This document shows, piece by piece, positions 1 through 7,393 of a stretch of DNA of 32,883 bases. Location of the stretch: contig NZ_JASJOE010000039.1 in the NCBI RefSeq assembly GCF_030163755.1, positions 1 through 32,883 of the forward strand, written 5' to 3'. The DNA comes from Roseicyclus amphidinii. GTDB lineage: Bacteria; Pseudomonadota; Alphaproteobacteria; Rhodobacterales; Rhodobacteraceae. Under the pieces are notes generated by a model that did not search any database, was not told the DNA's origin, and saw only the letters and a program-made list of their open reading frames with translations. Within the stretch, counting starts at the first letter, position 1. Each line of letters begins with the position of its first letter. A program made the position numbers and the translations under genes.

Positions 1-658
1 CGCGGTAGCGCTGCGCCTGCCGCGCCTGCCGGGCGAGCGAGGAGAGCTGCGAGGCGAGCTGTTCCAGCACGTCCTCGACGCGGGCGAGGTTGGTTTCCGC
101 GCCCTTCAGCTTCAGCTCGGCCTCGTGCCGGCGCTGATACAGGCCCGAGATGCCCGCAGCCTCTTCCAGCACGCGGCGGCGCGCGCGCGGCTTGGCGTTG
201 ATCAGCTCGGAAATCTGCCCCTGCCGGACCAGCGCGGGCGAATGCGCACCCGTCGAGGCGTCGGCGAACAGCATCTGCACGTCGCGCGCGCGCACGTCCT
301 TGCCGTTCAGCTTGTAGGCCGAGCCCGCGTCGCGGGTGATCCGGCGGGTGATGTCGAGCGTGTCCTCGTCGTTGAAGCCCGCGGGCGCGAGGCGCTGGGA
401 ATTGTCGAGTTGCAGCACCACCTCGGCAAAATTGCGCGCGCCGCGGGTGGCAGCCCCGGCAAAGATGACGTCCTCCATCCCGCCGCCGCGCATGGCGGTG
501 GGGCGATTCTCGCCCATGACCCAGCGCAGCGCCTCGAGCAGGTTGGATTTGCCGCAGCCGTTCGGCCCCACAACACCGGTCAGACCCTCCTGGATGATCA
601 GGTCGGTGGGGTCCACGAAGCTCTTGAAGCCATTGAGGCGCAGCCGGTTGAAGTGCAT
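1..658 (-). CDS. smc: Chromosome segregation protein SMC, N-terminal part (runs off the left edge)
   Basis: This is the head-domain half of the SMC ATPase, which with ScpA and ScpB compacts and segregates the chromosome. The leftward frame opens at an ATG (658-656) preceded by AAGGA at good spacing. It is open to the window edge, giving 219 residues. The N-terminus reads [14 protein letters not shown], followed by a Walker A motif GPNGCGKSN at residues 31-39. A Q-loop region ([11 protein letters not shown]) lies near residues 140-150, and then the first coiled-coil begins ([19 protein letters not shown]). Intact SMC proteins are about 1150 residues, so the hinge, second coil and Walker B half lie outside the window. 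It diverges from rsfS. The rightward open frames over it are antisense shadows. Confidence 0.95.
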   Translation of the reverse strand, partial: MHFNRLRLNGFKSFVDPTDLIIQEGLTGVVGPNGCGKSNLLEALRWVMGENRPTAMRGGGMEDVIFAGAATRGARNFAEVVLQLDNSQRLAPAGFNDEDTLDITRRITRDAGSAYKLNGKDVRARDVQMLFADASTGAHSPALVRQGQISELINAKPRARRRVLEEAAGISGLYQRRHEAELKLKGAETNLARVEDVLEQLASQLSSLARQARQAQRYR

Positions 659-697
659 CAGCCTGTCCTTGCGGTCGCGGCGGGGTGTTGGGCCGGC

Positions 698-728
698 ATC
701 CTACCCCCCTCGTCGCAGGCCGAGTCAA
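698..728 (-). promoter_or_regulatory. Possible smc promoter
   Basis: On the minus strand, TTGACT (728-723) and TAGGAT (703-698) resemble -35 and -10 hexamers. They sit about 40 bp upstream of the smc ATG. The 19-bp spacer is longer than ideal, so the call is tentative. Confidence 0.3.
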
Positions 729-858
729 CGGCCAGCCACCGAATATGGCATTTTGAGCGGCTTTATCCCCAAGATTTGCCCATTTGCGCAGGATATTGTG
801 GATGAAGCGCGGCGGATTCATGCCGATGGAGGGGGCGGCACGGGAAATCCGGCACAGG

Positions 859-887
859 TTGAGATGGCACCCGCGCGATGCTACATT
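859..887 (+). promoter_or_regulatory. Probable sigma-70 type promoter for rsfS-rlmH
   Basis: TTGAGA (859-864) and TACATT (882-887) are separated by 17 bp, a good match to a housekeeping promoter. Transcription would begin near 894, about 30 nt before the first rsfS start candidate. The rest of the 265-bp gap between smc and rsfS shows nothing else I recognise. Confidence 0.42.
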
Positions 888-923
888 GCAGACATCCCGG
901 CGCCGGGGACGAGCAGGCGCGCA

Positions 924-1352
924 ATGCAGGAGGATCGAGTCCTGACCGGACAGACCCATGCGGTGGCCGAGACCACTGCCCACGGGGCCAGCCATGCGGC
1001 CCAGACCGAGGCGCTGACCAGCGACATGCTGCTCGAGCATATCCTCGCATCCCTCGACGACGACAAGGCCGAAGATGTCGTGCAGATCGATCTGCGCGGC
1101 AAGTCGTCCATCGGCGACCACATGGTCATTGCCTCGGGCCGCTCCTCGCGGCAGGTGGCGGCCATCGCCGAGAAGCTTGTCGAGCGTCTGAAAGAGGCGT
1201 TCCGCCTGTCGGCCAAGGTCGAGGGCAAGGAGGCCGGCGACTGGGTGCTGATCGACACGGGCGACGTGATCGTTCACATCTTCCGCCCCGAGGTGCGCGA
1301 GTTCTACCAGCTCGAGAAGATGTGGATGCCCGCGACCGCAACGTCGCAGTAA
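924..1352 (+). CDS. rsfS: Ribosome silencing factor RsfS (Iojap/RsfA family)
   Basis: RsfS binds ribosomal protein uL14 and blocks joining of the 30S and 50S subunits when nutrients are scarce. The conserved core runs from DMLLEHILASLDDDKAEDVV through IDLRGKSSIGDHMVIASGRS, and the domain ends with REFYQLEKMWMP, as expected for the family. The start is ambiguous. ATG 924 has an AGCAGG six bases before it and gives 142 residues. A perfect AGGAGG (928-933) lies eight bases before an in-frame CTG at 942, which would give 136 residues. An in-frame GTG at 963 has no ribosome binding site. rlmH follows after 9 bp, a pairing common in bacteria, so the two are probably cotranscribed. Function is confident; the start is not. 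Confidence 0.93.
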   Translation: MQEDRVLTGQTHAVAETTAHGASHAAQTEALTSDMLLEHILASLDDDKAEDVVQIDLRGKSSIGDHMVIASGRSSRQVAAIAEKLVERLKEAFRLSAKVEGKEAGDWVLIDTGDVIVHIFRPEVREFYQLEKMWMPATATSQ

Positions 1353-1361
1353 CCGCGACGG

Positions 1362-1832
1362 ATGCGGGTTCACCTCTGCGTTGTCGGGCGCCTGCGGGGC
1401 GGCCCGGAGAAAGACCTCGTCGACGATTACCTGAAACGCTTCGATCGAAGCGGCCGCGCGCTTGGCCTGACGCTGGGCGAGGTGGTCGAGGTCGAGGACC
1501 GCAAGGGCGGCGGCATGGCCGCCGAGGCCGAGCTTCTGCGCCGCGCGCTGCCCCGTGGCGCGGCGCTGTGGATCATGGACGAGCGCGGGGCGCAGCTGAC
1601 CTCGCCCGAGTTCGCCGGGCGGCTGGGGGCGGCGCGCGATGCCGGGCAGGGCGACGTGGCGCTGTGCATCGGCGGGGCCGACGGGCTGGACCCCGCGCTG
1701 AGGGCCGAGGCGGCGCTGGCGATCTCTTTCGGGCGGATGGTCTGGCCGCACATGCTGGTGCGGGTGATGCTGGCCGAACAACTGTATCGCGCGGGGCAGA
1801 TCCTTGCGGGGACCCCCTATCACAGGGTCTGA
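1362..1832 (+). CDS. rlmH: 23S rRNA (pseudouridine1915-N3)-methyltransferase RlmH
   Basis: RlmH is a small SPOUT-fold enzyme that uses S-adenosylmethionine to methylate pseudouridine 1915 in helix 69 of 23S rRNA on assembled 70S ribosomes. The 156-residue length is normal for the family. Recognisable segments are the start MRVHLCVVGRL, the cofactor-knot region LCIGGADGLDP near residues 104-114, and the C-terminal GTPYHRV. It lies 9 bp after rsfS, which fits a two-gene translation-maintenance unit. It converges with the kpsM-type permease, with an intergenic hairpin between them. Confidence 0.95.
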   Translation: MRVHLCVVGRLRGGPEKDLVDDYLKRFDRSGRALGLTLGEVVEVEDRKGGGMAAEAELLRRALPRGAALWIMDERGAQLTSPEFAGRLGAARDAGQGDVALCIGGADGLDPALRAEAALAISFGRMVWPHMLVRVMLAEQLYRAGQILAGTPYHRV

Positions 1833-1860
1833 CGCCGCGCGCCCGCTTTAACGATTTGAT

Positions 1861-1911
1861 GTCGCATGTTCGAGGCGCGCGAAACCGGTTCCCACTTTTG
1901 CGCAACACGAC
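1861..1911. repeat. Intergenic hairpin resembling a dispersed alphaproteobacterial repeat
   Basis: This element lies between convergent rlmH and the permease. Outer arms GTCGCATGTT (1861-1870) and AACACGAC (1904-1911) can pair with a two-base bulge. Inner GCGC copies (1877-1880 and 1900-1903) can also pair. The loop contains the palindrome AACCGGTT (1883-1890), followed by CCCACTTTTG. From memory, AACCGGTTCCCACTTTTG-type strings recur between genes in many Rhizobiales genomes. I cannot search for copies here. It could also act as a two-way transcription stop, although no clear T-run follows. Confidence 0.45.
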
Positions 1912-2733
1912 CTAGCGGTTCAGGATGTCCTTGTGGAACCGCCTGAGCAGCAGCAGGCCGAAGAACAGCGGGACAAGCGCCCAGAGCGCCACGACCGTGA
2001 GCGAGATATAGGTGGGGTCATAGGTCGCGTAGACCCCGGACCGCGACAGGCCGGTGATGTGGATCCAGGGCGTATACCAGAGGTAGCCCTGGAACCATTC
2101 GGGCAGGTGTTCGTAGATGAAGAGCACCCCCGCGATCAGGATCATCGGCCGCGTGATGATCGACCAGACATTCGCCCAGGCCGAGAACAGCCCCGTCAGC
2201 AGGCAATTCAGCGTCCCGATCCCGAGGCCCACCAGCGCGGCCAGCAGGACCGACAGCACGATGGGACCGGGCGACAGGGTCGCGCTGGCCTCGGTCAGGT
2301 GCAGGATGCCGAACAGGACGATGACCATGACCGTGATGCTGGTCAGCAGGTTCAGCAGGAACCGCGCGATGATCGCGTCCAGCCATGACACCGCCGGGTA
2401 GTAGAGCAGCTGTTTCGAGAACTGGATGGCGTTCTGCACGGTCAGCGCAACGGTGGCGTAGACCGTGAAGGGCAGGTAGCCCGAGGCGTAGAACAGGATG
2501 AAGGAATTCCCAAGCGGCGGCGAGCGCAGAAGGATCGTGAAGGCGACGGTGAGCACCACCAGCGCGCCGACCGGTTGGGCCACGGCCCAGACATAGCCGC
2601 CGGGCGTGCGCCCGTAGAGCGTCGACATCTCGCGCAGCATCAGGGCGAGGATGGCGCGGAACGCGGGAAAGCTGCGCTTCGCCCGTGGCAGGCGCGGCCG
2701 CGGTCCGGCTGTCAGGGGCTGGCGTGGGCTCAG
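1912..2733 (-). CDS. Polysaccharide ABC transporter permease, KpsM-like (ABC-2 family)
   Basis: This is the membrane subunit of an ABC exporter that moves lipid-linked capsule or other surface polysaccharide across the inner membrane. ABC-2 features are clear: an N-terminal cytoplasmic AILALMLREMSTLYGRTPGG, about six hydrophobic segments (for example GALVVLTVAFTILL and IVLSVLLAALVGLGIGTLNC), and the C-terminal RRFHKDILNR ending typical of KpsM relatives. The start is odd. ATG 2640 (242 residues) cuts into the conserved amphipathic N-terminus, and the next canonical start upstream is GTG 2811, without a ribosome site. An in-frame CTG at 2733 has GGAGG five bases before it and gives 273 residues, the usual family length, so I use it. 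It diverges from the KpsE-like gene by about 48 bp; the cognate ATPase is probably the gene at 4141. Confidence 0.88.
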   Translation of the reverse strand: MSPRQPLTAGPRPRLPRAKRSFPAFRAILALMLREMSTLYGRTPGGYVWAVAQPVGALVVLTVAFTILLRSPPLGNSFILFYASGYLPFTVYATVALTVQNAIQFSKQLLYYPAVSWLDAIIARFLLNLLTSITVMVIVLFGILHLTEASATLSPGPIVLSVLLAALVGLGIGTLNCLLTGLFSAWANVWSIITRPMILIAGVLFIYEHLPEWFQGYLWYTPWIHITGLSRSGVYATYDPTYISLTVVALWALVPLFFGLLLLRRFHKDILNR

Positions 2734-2781
2734 GTCCGCCTCCGGTATGGTGCCAAGTCTCTGGCTTTGCTGGGTCGGACT

Positions 2782-4128
2782 ATGTATGACGGCAGGGTAG
2801 AGTTCAAACACGAAGGCAGCGTTCCAGCCTTGTCCGACGCAGCAGGACCCCGGAAGGACGCCCCGACCGACTGTCCGGGGGCACAGGTGCCGCGGCCTGC
2901 GGCCCCCGGTGGTGCGGCAGGGAACAAGCCCCCCGGAGGCGCTTCGCCGCAGACACCCGACAGCTCTTCCGGCACACCCGCGCCCATCGCCTTCAGGCCC
3001 TACGCCCGCCCCGCGCGGCTGAGGCGGCGGCATTTCGGGCTGGTGTTGTCCTACCTCCTGCTGGTGCTGGTGCCGCTGCTCGGGATCGGCTTCTACCTTC
3101 AGACCTTCGCGCAGGATCAATATGCCTCGAGCGTCGGCTTCACCGTCCGCAGCGAAGAGACCGGATCGGCCACCGACCTGCTGGGCGGGCTGTCGCAGAT
3201 CGCCGGGGGCAATCCCGGCCGGGATGGCGACATCCTGTTCGAGTTCATCACCAGCGCCGAGATGGTGCGGCGGATGCAGGACCGCATCGACCTTGTCGGG
3301 CATTACTCGGCCCCCCATGCCGTCGATCCGGTCTTCGCCCTGTCGCCCGACGCCACGCTCGAGGACCTGGTGAGCCATTGGCGCGAGGTCGTCCGCGTCT
3401 CCTATTCGCAGGGCAACGGGCTGATCGCGCTCGAGGTGCTGGCCTTCGAGCCGCAGGTCGCGCAGCAGATCGCGCAGGCGATCATCGAGGAGAGCCAGAC
3501 CCTCATCAACGAGCTGAACGAGCAGGCGCGGGCGGATTCGATGCGCTACGCCGAAGAGGACCTCGAGGCCGCCATCGTCCGGCTGCGCGCCGCGCGCGAG
3601 GCACTGACCCAGTTCCGCACCCAGACCCAGATCGTCGATCCCGAAAGCGACCTGCAGGGGCGCACGGGGGTGTTGAACAACCTCCAGCAGCAGCTGGCCG
3701 AGGCGCTGATCGAGTTCGACCTTCTGTCGGAGAACACCACCAACCCCAACGATCCGCGGCTGGTTCAGGCCGAACGGCGCATCCAGGTGATCCGCGACCG
3801 GATCGGGCAGGAACGGCTGAATTTCGCAACCGAGGATGTCGGCGCCGAGGGCGAGGACTACCCGACGCTCATGGCCGCCTACGAAGGTCTGGTCGTCGAT
3901 CGCCAGTTCGCCGAGGAAAGCTATCGCGCCGCGCTTGCGGCGGTGGACCTTGCGCGCACCAACGCGGCGCGGCAAAGCCGCTACCTTGCGGTCTTCATCC
4001 AGCCGAACCTGCCCGAAAGCCCCGGCTTTCCGCGGCGCGGGACGATCATGGGCTTCGCCCTTCTGTTCCTGACGCTGGGATGGGCGATCATGGCGCTGAT
4101 CTACTACAGCATCCGCGACCGGCAGTAG
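2782..4128 (+). CDS. Capsule/polysaccharide export inner-membrane protein, KpsE/Wzz-like (PCP family)
   Basis: This family links the ABC exporter to the periplasmic and outer-membrane export machinery and influences chain length. The 448-residue protein has a cytoplasmic, Pro/Gly/Ala-rich N-terminus of about 80 residues. A first membrane helix follows (GLVLSYLLLVLVPLLGIGFY), then a long periplasmic region. That region begins with a Wzz-like DQYASSVGFTVRSEE and continues into predicted coiled coil (residues about 240-340, LEAAIVRLRAAREALTQFRT). Next comes a Pro-rich NLPESPGFPRRG and a last helix (MGFALLFLTLGWAIMALIYY). ATG 2782 lacks a strong ribosome site, and GTG 2887 with GGGGG upstream is an alternative, so the start is uncertain. 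The KpsT-like ATPase follows after 12 bp. Confidence 0.88.
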   Translation: MYDGRVEFKHEGSVPALSDAAGPRKDAPTDCPGAQVPRPAAPGGAAGNKPPGGASPQTPDSSSGTPAPIAFRPYARPARLRRRHFGLVLSYLLLVLVPLLGIGFYLQTFAQDQYASSVGFTVRSEETGSATDLLGGLSQIAGGNPGRDGDILFEFITSAEMVRRMQDRIDLVGHYSAPHAVDPVFALSPDATLEDLVSHWREVVRVSYSQGNGLIALEVLAFEPQVAQQIAQAIIEESQTLINELNEQARADSMRYAEEDLEAAIVRLRAAREALTQFRTQTQIVDPESDLQGRTGVLNNLQQQLAEALIEFDLLSENTTNPNDPRLVQAERRIQVIRDRIGQERLNFATEDVGAEGEDYPTLMAAYEGLVVDRQFAEESYRAALAAVDLARTNAARQSRYLAVFIQPNLPESPGFPRRGTIMGFALLFLTLGWAIMALIYYSIRDRQ

Positions 4129-4140
4129 GGCTGTGCGGCG

Positions 4141-4794
4141 ATGATCCGCTTCGAGAACCTGACCAAGGGGTTCGAGGTCAACGGGCAGCGCAAGCTCGTG
4201 ATCGACGACCTGACGCTGACCATCGAGACCGGCCGCTCGCTTGCGCTTCTGGGGCGCAACGGGGCGGGCAAGTCGACGCTGATGTCGATCATCGCGGGCA
4301 ACATGCGGCCCGACGCGGGCCAGGTCGTCAGCGACGGCACGATCTCATGGCCGATCGGGCAGACCGGGTCGGTGCATCCGCAGATGACCGGCGCGCAGAA
4401 CGCGCGGTTCCTTGCGCGGGTCTATGGCGTGGACACGACCGAGCTGACCGCCTTCGTCGAGGATTTCGCCCAGCTGGGCGACCATTTCCACATGCCGGTG
4501 CGGACCTATTCGGCGGGTATGCGGGCGCGGCTGTCCTTCGGGCTGTCGATGGGGATCAAGTTCGACATCTACCTGATCGACGAGGTCACGAGCGCGGGCG
4601 ACGCCGCCTTCCGGGCGCGCAGCGCCGCGCTGTTCCATGAGCGGATGGCCAGTTCGGACGCGATCATGGTAAACCACAATCTTTCCGAGCTCAGGGAATT
4701 CTGCAGCGCGGCCCTGCTGCTGGAGCACGGGAAACTCTCGTATTTCGAAGACCTTGACGAGGCGATCGAGCTCCACAAGCGCAGCCTGCGCTAA
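4141..4794 (+). CDS. Polysaccharide ABC transporter ATP-binding protein, KpsT-like
   Basis: This is the ATPase that powers polysaccharide export together with the KpsM-like permease. All nucleotide-binding elements are present in the 217 residues: Walker A GRNGAGKST (38-46), signature YSAGMRAR (around 123-130), Walker B ending LIDEV with D147 and E148, and switch histidine H179 in VNHN. The shortened signature and the lack of the long C-terminal domain of Wzt proteins point to the KpsT group rather than O-antigen Wzt. It lies 12 bp behind the KpsE-like gene and is surely cotranscribed with it. A 109-bp gap follows before the RTX gene. That gap holds only a weak inverted repeat (GGGTTA at 4822 and TAACGACCC at 4851) and no clear promoter. 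Confidence 0.93.
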   Translation: MIRFENLTKGFEVNGQRKLVIDDLTLTIETGRSLALLGRNGAGKSTLMSIIAGNMRPDAGQVVSDGTISWPIGQTGSVHPQMTGAQNARFLARVYGVDTTELTAFVEDFAQLGDHFHMPVRTYSAGMRARLSFGLSMGIKFDIYLIDEVTSAGDAAFRARSAALFHERMASSDAIMVNHNLSELREFCSAALLLEHGKLSYFEDLDEAIELHKRSLR

Positions 4795-4903
4795 GGGTTT
4801 CTCAACCAGAGCGCGAGCACAGGGTTAAGCCTTTCGCAAGCATTGGGCGCTAACGACCCGCCCCTTCCACAATCCGGCCAAGCGACCACCCATCGGGGCG
4901 GCG

Positions 4904-7357
4904 ATGCCATGGCGCGACATCTTCGCCATGGAGACCGCCATGACATCGCTCGGTGTGATCGGGCAGACGCAATCCTTCCAGGGGCTGCTCGATCACGGCA
5001 TCACCGATCTCCTGGTCCACGAGACGGCGGAGGGCAGCACGCTCTACACCATCTCGGGGCAGGGCGGCGGTGTGGCGGCCTATGCGCTGGGCGGGTCGGG
5101 CGGGCCGGTGCTGATCGACTTCGCGCCCTTCGACCTGGCCTATGCCGCGGACGTGATGGACAGGCTGACCCTGCTCGACACGCCCGAGGGGCCGCGGCTG
5201 GTGGTGGCGGGCGACGCGGAGGGGGCACTTACCTCCTTCGCGGTGGCGCCCGACGGCACGCTCGGCGCGGCGGGCGGCATCGCCGGGCTTGCCGGCGGCA
5301 CTGGGGGCACCGTTCTCGACATCGGGCAATGGGGTGGCGACAGGCTGTTCGTCGCCAATGCCGGGTCGGGGTCCATCGACGCCTATGACCTGACGCCCAC
5401 CGGCACGCTGAGGCGGGCCTTCGGGGTCGAGGACACCGAGACGACCTATGCCGATACGGTCTTTGCACTGGAAACCCTGACGGTTGCGGGGGTCGACTAC
5501 CTTGTGGGGGCCAGCGTCACGGACAGCGGCGTCACCGCCTACCGGATCGAGCCCGACCGGCTGGTTGCGACCGGCAACCTCGGCGTTGCCGAGGGGATCG
5601 GCATCATGACGCCCACCGCGCTGGGCACCGCCGTGATCGGCGGGCGCAGCTTCGTTCTGGTCGGCTCGGCCCCCTCGGACGGGGTCGGGCTGTCGGGCGC
5701 GATCACGGTGATGGAACTGCGCCCCGGCGGGCAGTTGATCCCGACCGACCACGTGATCGACACGCTGGACACCCGGTTCGGCGGCATCCAGAGCCTGAAC
5801 GTGGTGCAGTCCAACGGCTTTACCTATGTCATGGCGGCGGGCGGCGATGACGGGCTGACGGTCTTTGTCCTGATGCCGCACGGACGGCTTCAGCTGATGA
5901 ACGTTCTGCCCGACGACCACGCCGGGGGTCTGGAGAACGTCACCGCCATCGCCGGTTTCGCCAGCGGCGACGGGCTGCGGCTGTTCGTCTCCTCCGAGAT
6001 CAGCGCGGGTGTGACCGAGCTGTCCCTTCAGACCGGGCGCAGCGGCTCGGTGCTGATCGCGCAGCCCGGCGGCGGCGGCACCACGGGGGGCGCGCGCAAC
6101 GACATCCTTGTGGGCGGGGCGGGCAACGACCTGCTGCAGGGCGGGCAGGGCGACGACATCCTCGAGGATGGCAGCGGGCTGGATACCCTGAGCGGCGGCA
6201 GCGGCAACGACATCTTCATCCTGCGCAGCGACGGGGTCACCGACAGGATCGTCGATTTCGAACCGGGGCGCGACCGGCTCGACCTGTCGGCCTGGCCGTT
6301 CCTCTACGATCCGTCGCAGCTGTCGGTTCTGCCCCTGTCCAACGGTGCGCTGGTGACATGGCGGGGCGAGGTGCTTGTCTTGCAGACAGTGCTGGGGACC
6401 AGCCTGACCGCGGCACAGGTGATCGCCGCGATCCTGCCCGCGCCGAACCGCAGCCCGGTCCCCTTCGATCCGCCGCCGCGCCTTCTGCCCGAGGGGTCGT
6501 TCGACGGCACGCCCGACAACGACCGCTTCACCGGCGGCGCCAGTGACGATGTCATCACCGGCGAAGGCGGCAACGACACGCTGTTCGGCGGGCAGGGCCG
6601 CGACCGGATGGAGGGGGGCGCGGGCAATGACGAGATCCGCGGCAACCTGAACGGCGACACGATCCAGGGCGGCGACGGGTTCGACAGGCTCTACGGCAAT
6701 TTCGGCCATGACATGATCTACGGCGGGGCGCAGGCCGACAGCATCTACGGCGGCGACCAGAACGATCGGCTGTGGGGCGAGATGGGCAGCGACTTCGTCG
6801 TCGGGCAGGGCGGCAACGACACGCTCTGGGGCGGCGACGGGTTCGACACGCTGCGCGGCGGAGCGGGCAACGACCTGCTTTACGGCGGCGACCGCGCCGA
6901 CGTGATGCAGGGCGGGCTGGACAACGACAGGCTTTACGGCGAGGGCGGCAACGACCGGCTGGAGGGCAATGGCGGCGACGATCTGCTGGATGGCGGCGAC
7001 GGGCTGGACGGGCTGTTCGGCTCGACCGGCAACGACACGCTGATCGGAGGCGCGGGGGATGACCGGCTGTTCGGTGGGGCGGGCCATGACCGGCTGGACG
7101 GGGGAACCGGCAATGACACGATGTTCGGCGGCGGCGGCGCCGACCGCTTCGTCTTTGCGGCCGGGCATGGCGACGACCTGATCCGCGATTTCGACCCCGG
7201 TGCCGATATCCTCGAGTTGACGGGGCTGGCACCGGATGCGGGCGCGCTGACCCTGACGGCGCGGGAGGACGGGATGCTGGTGACGACGCCGGGGGGCACG
7301 ATCCTTCTGGAGGGGGTGGCCGAGGGCGCGCTGCTGGTGGATGATTTCGTGTTCTGA
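4904..7357 (+). CDS. RTX calcium-binding protein with N-terminal propeller-like domain (probable type I secreted)
   Basis: This 817-residue protein has no N-terminal signal peptide. Residues about 15-390 contain repeating beta-strand units of the LFVANAGSGSIDAYDLTPTG type, which look like a lactonase-style beta-propeller. Five RTX nonapeptides (395-439, GGxGNDxLx) follow, then a first DFEPGRDRLDLSAW cap and linker. A second run of 24 uninterrupted nonapeptides occupies 535-750. The protein ends with DLIRDFDPGADILEL, a beta-rich tail and DDFVF, the usual C-terminal signal for type I secretion. RTX repeats fold when they bind calcium outside the cell. No HlyB/HlyD/TolC-type genes are in the window. 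ATG 4904 has only a weak GGGGCGG upstream; in-frame ATG 4940, with GGAG at 4930, is an alternative. The substrate or ligand is unknown. Confidence 0.88.
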   Translation: MPWRDIFAMETAMTSLGVIGQTQSFQGLLDHGITDLLVHETAEGSTLYTISGQGGGVAAYALGGSGGPVLIDFAPFDLAYAADVMDRLTLLDTPEGPRLVVAGDAEGALTSFAVAPDGTLGAAGGIAGLAGGTGGTVLDIGQWGGDRLFVANAGSGSIDAYDLTPTGTLRRAFGVEDTETTYADTVFALETLTVAGVDYLVGASVTDSGVTAYRIEPDRLVATGNLGVAEGIGIMTPTALGTAVIGGRSFVLVGSAPSDGVGLSGAITVMELRPGGQLIPTDHVIDTLDTRFGGIQSLNVVQSNGFTYVMAAGGDDGLTVFVLMPHGRLQLMNVLPDDHAGGLENVTAIAGFASGDGLRLFVSSEISAGVTELSLQTGRSGSVLIAQPGGGGTTGGARNDILVGGAGNDLLQGGQGDDILEDGSGLDTLSGGSGNDIFILRSDGVTDRIVDFEPGRDRLDLSAWPFLYDPSQLSVLPLSNGALVTWRGEVLVLQTVLGTSLTAAQVIAAILPAPNRSPVPFDPPPRLLPEGSFDGTPDNDRFTGGASDDVITGEGGNDTLFGGQGRDRMEGGAGNDEIRGNLNGDTIQGGDGFDRLYGNFGHDMIYGGAQADSIYGGDQNDRLWGEMGSDFVVGQGGNDTLWGGDGFDTLRGGAGNDLLYGGDRADVMQGGLDNDRLYGEGGNDRLEGNGGDDLLDGGDGLDGLFGSTGNDTLIGGAGDDRLFGGAGHDRLDGGTGNDTMFGGGGADRFVFAAGHGDDLIRDFDPGADILELTGLAPDAGALTLTAREDGMLVTTPGGTILLEGVAEGALLVDDFVF
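6086..6220 (+). repeat. First RTX nonapeptide block (5 units)
   Basis: Five consecutive 27-bp units encode the GGxGxDxLx calcium-binding repeat (residues 395-439 of the RTX protein). A DFEPGRDRLDLS cap follows directly, of the kind that normally closes an RTX module. Confidence 0.85.
6506..7153 (+). repeat. Second RTX nonapeptide block (24 units)
   Basis: Twenty-four uninterrupted 27-bp units encode residues 535-750. Most carry the GGxGNDxLx pattern. Several have substitutions at the calcium-ligand positions (for example GNLNGDTIQ, GGDRADVMQ and GGLDNDRLY), so not every turn may bind calcium equally. Confidence 0.85.
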
Positions 7358-7393
7358 CGGGCGTGGTCCGGGCCGGTCTGCGCGCCGGGCGCT

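Noticed and set aside
2641-3975. Extension of the permease frame far upstream (687 residues in total)
   Set aside because: It overlaps the well-supported KpsE-like gene antisense and has no conserved sequence. Only the region from about 2733 is KpsM-like.
6086-7153. 27-bp periodic DNA as a mobile or tandem DNA repeat
   Set aside because: The periodicity follows the RTX nonapeptide code. It is a protein repeat, not a separate DNA element.
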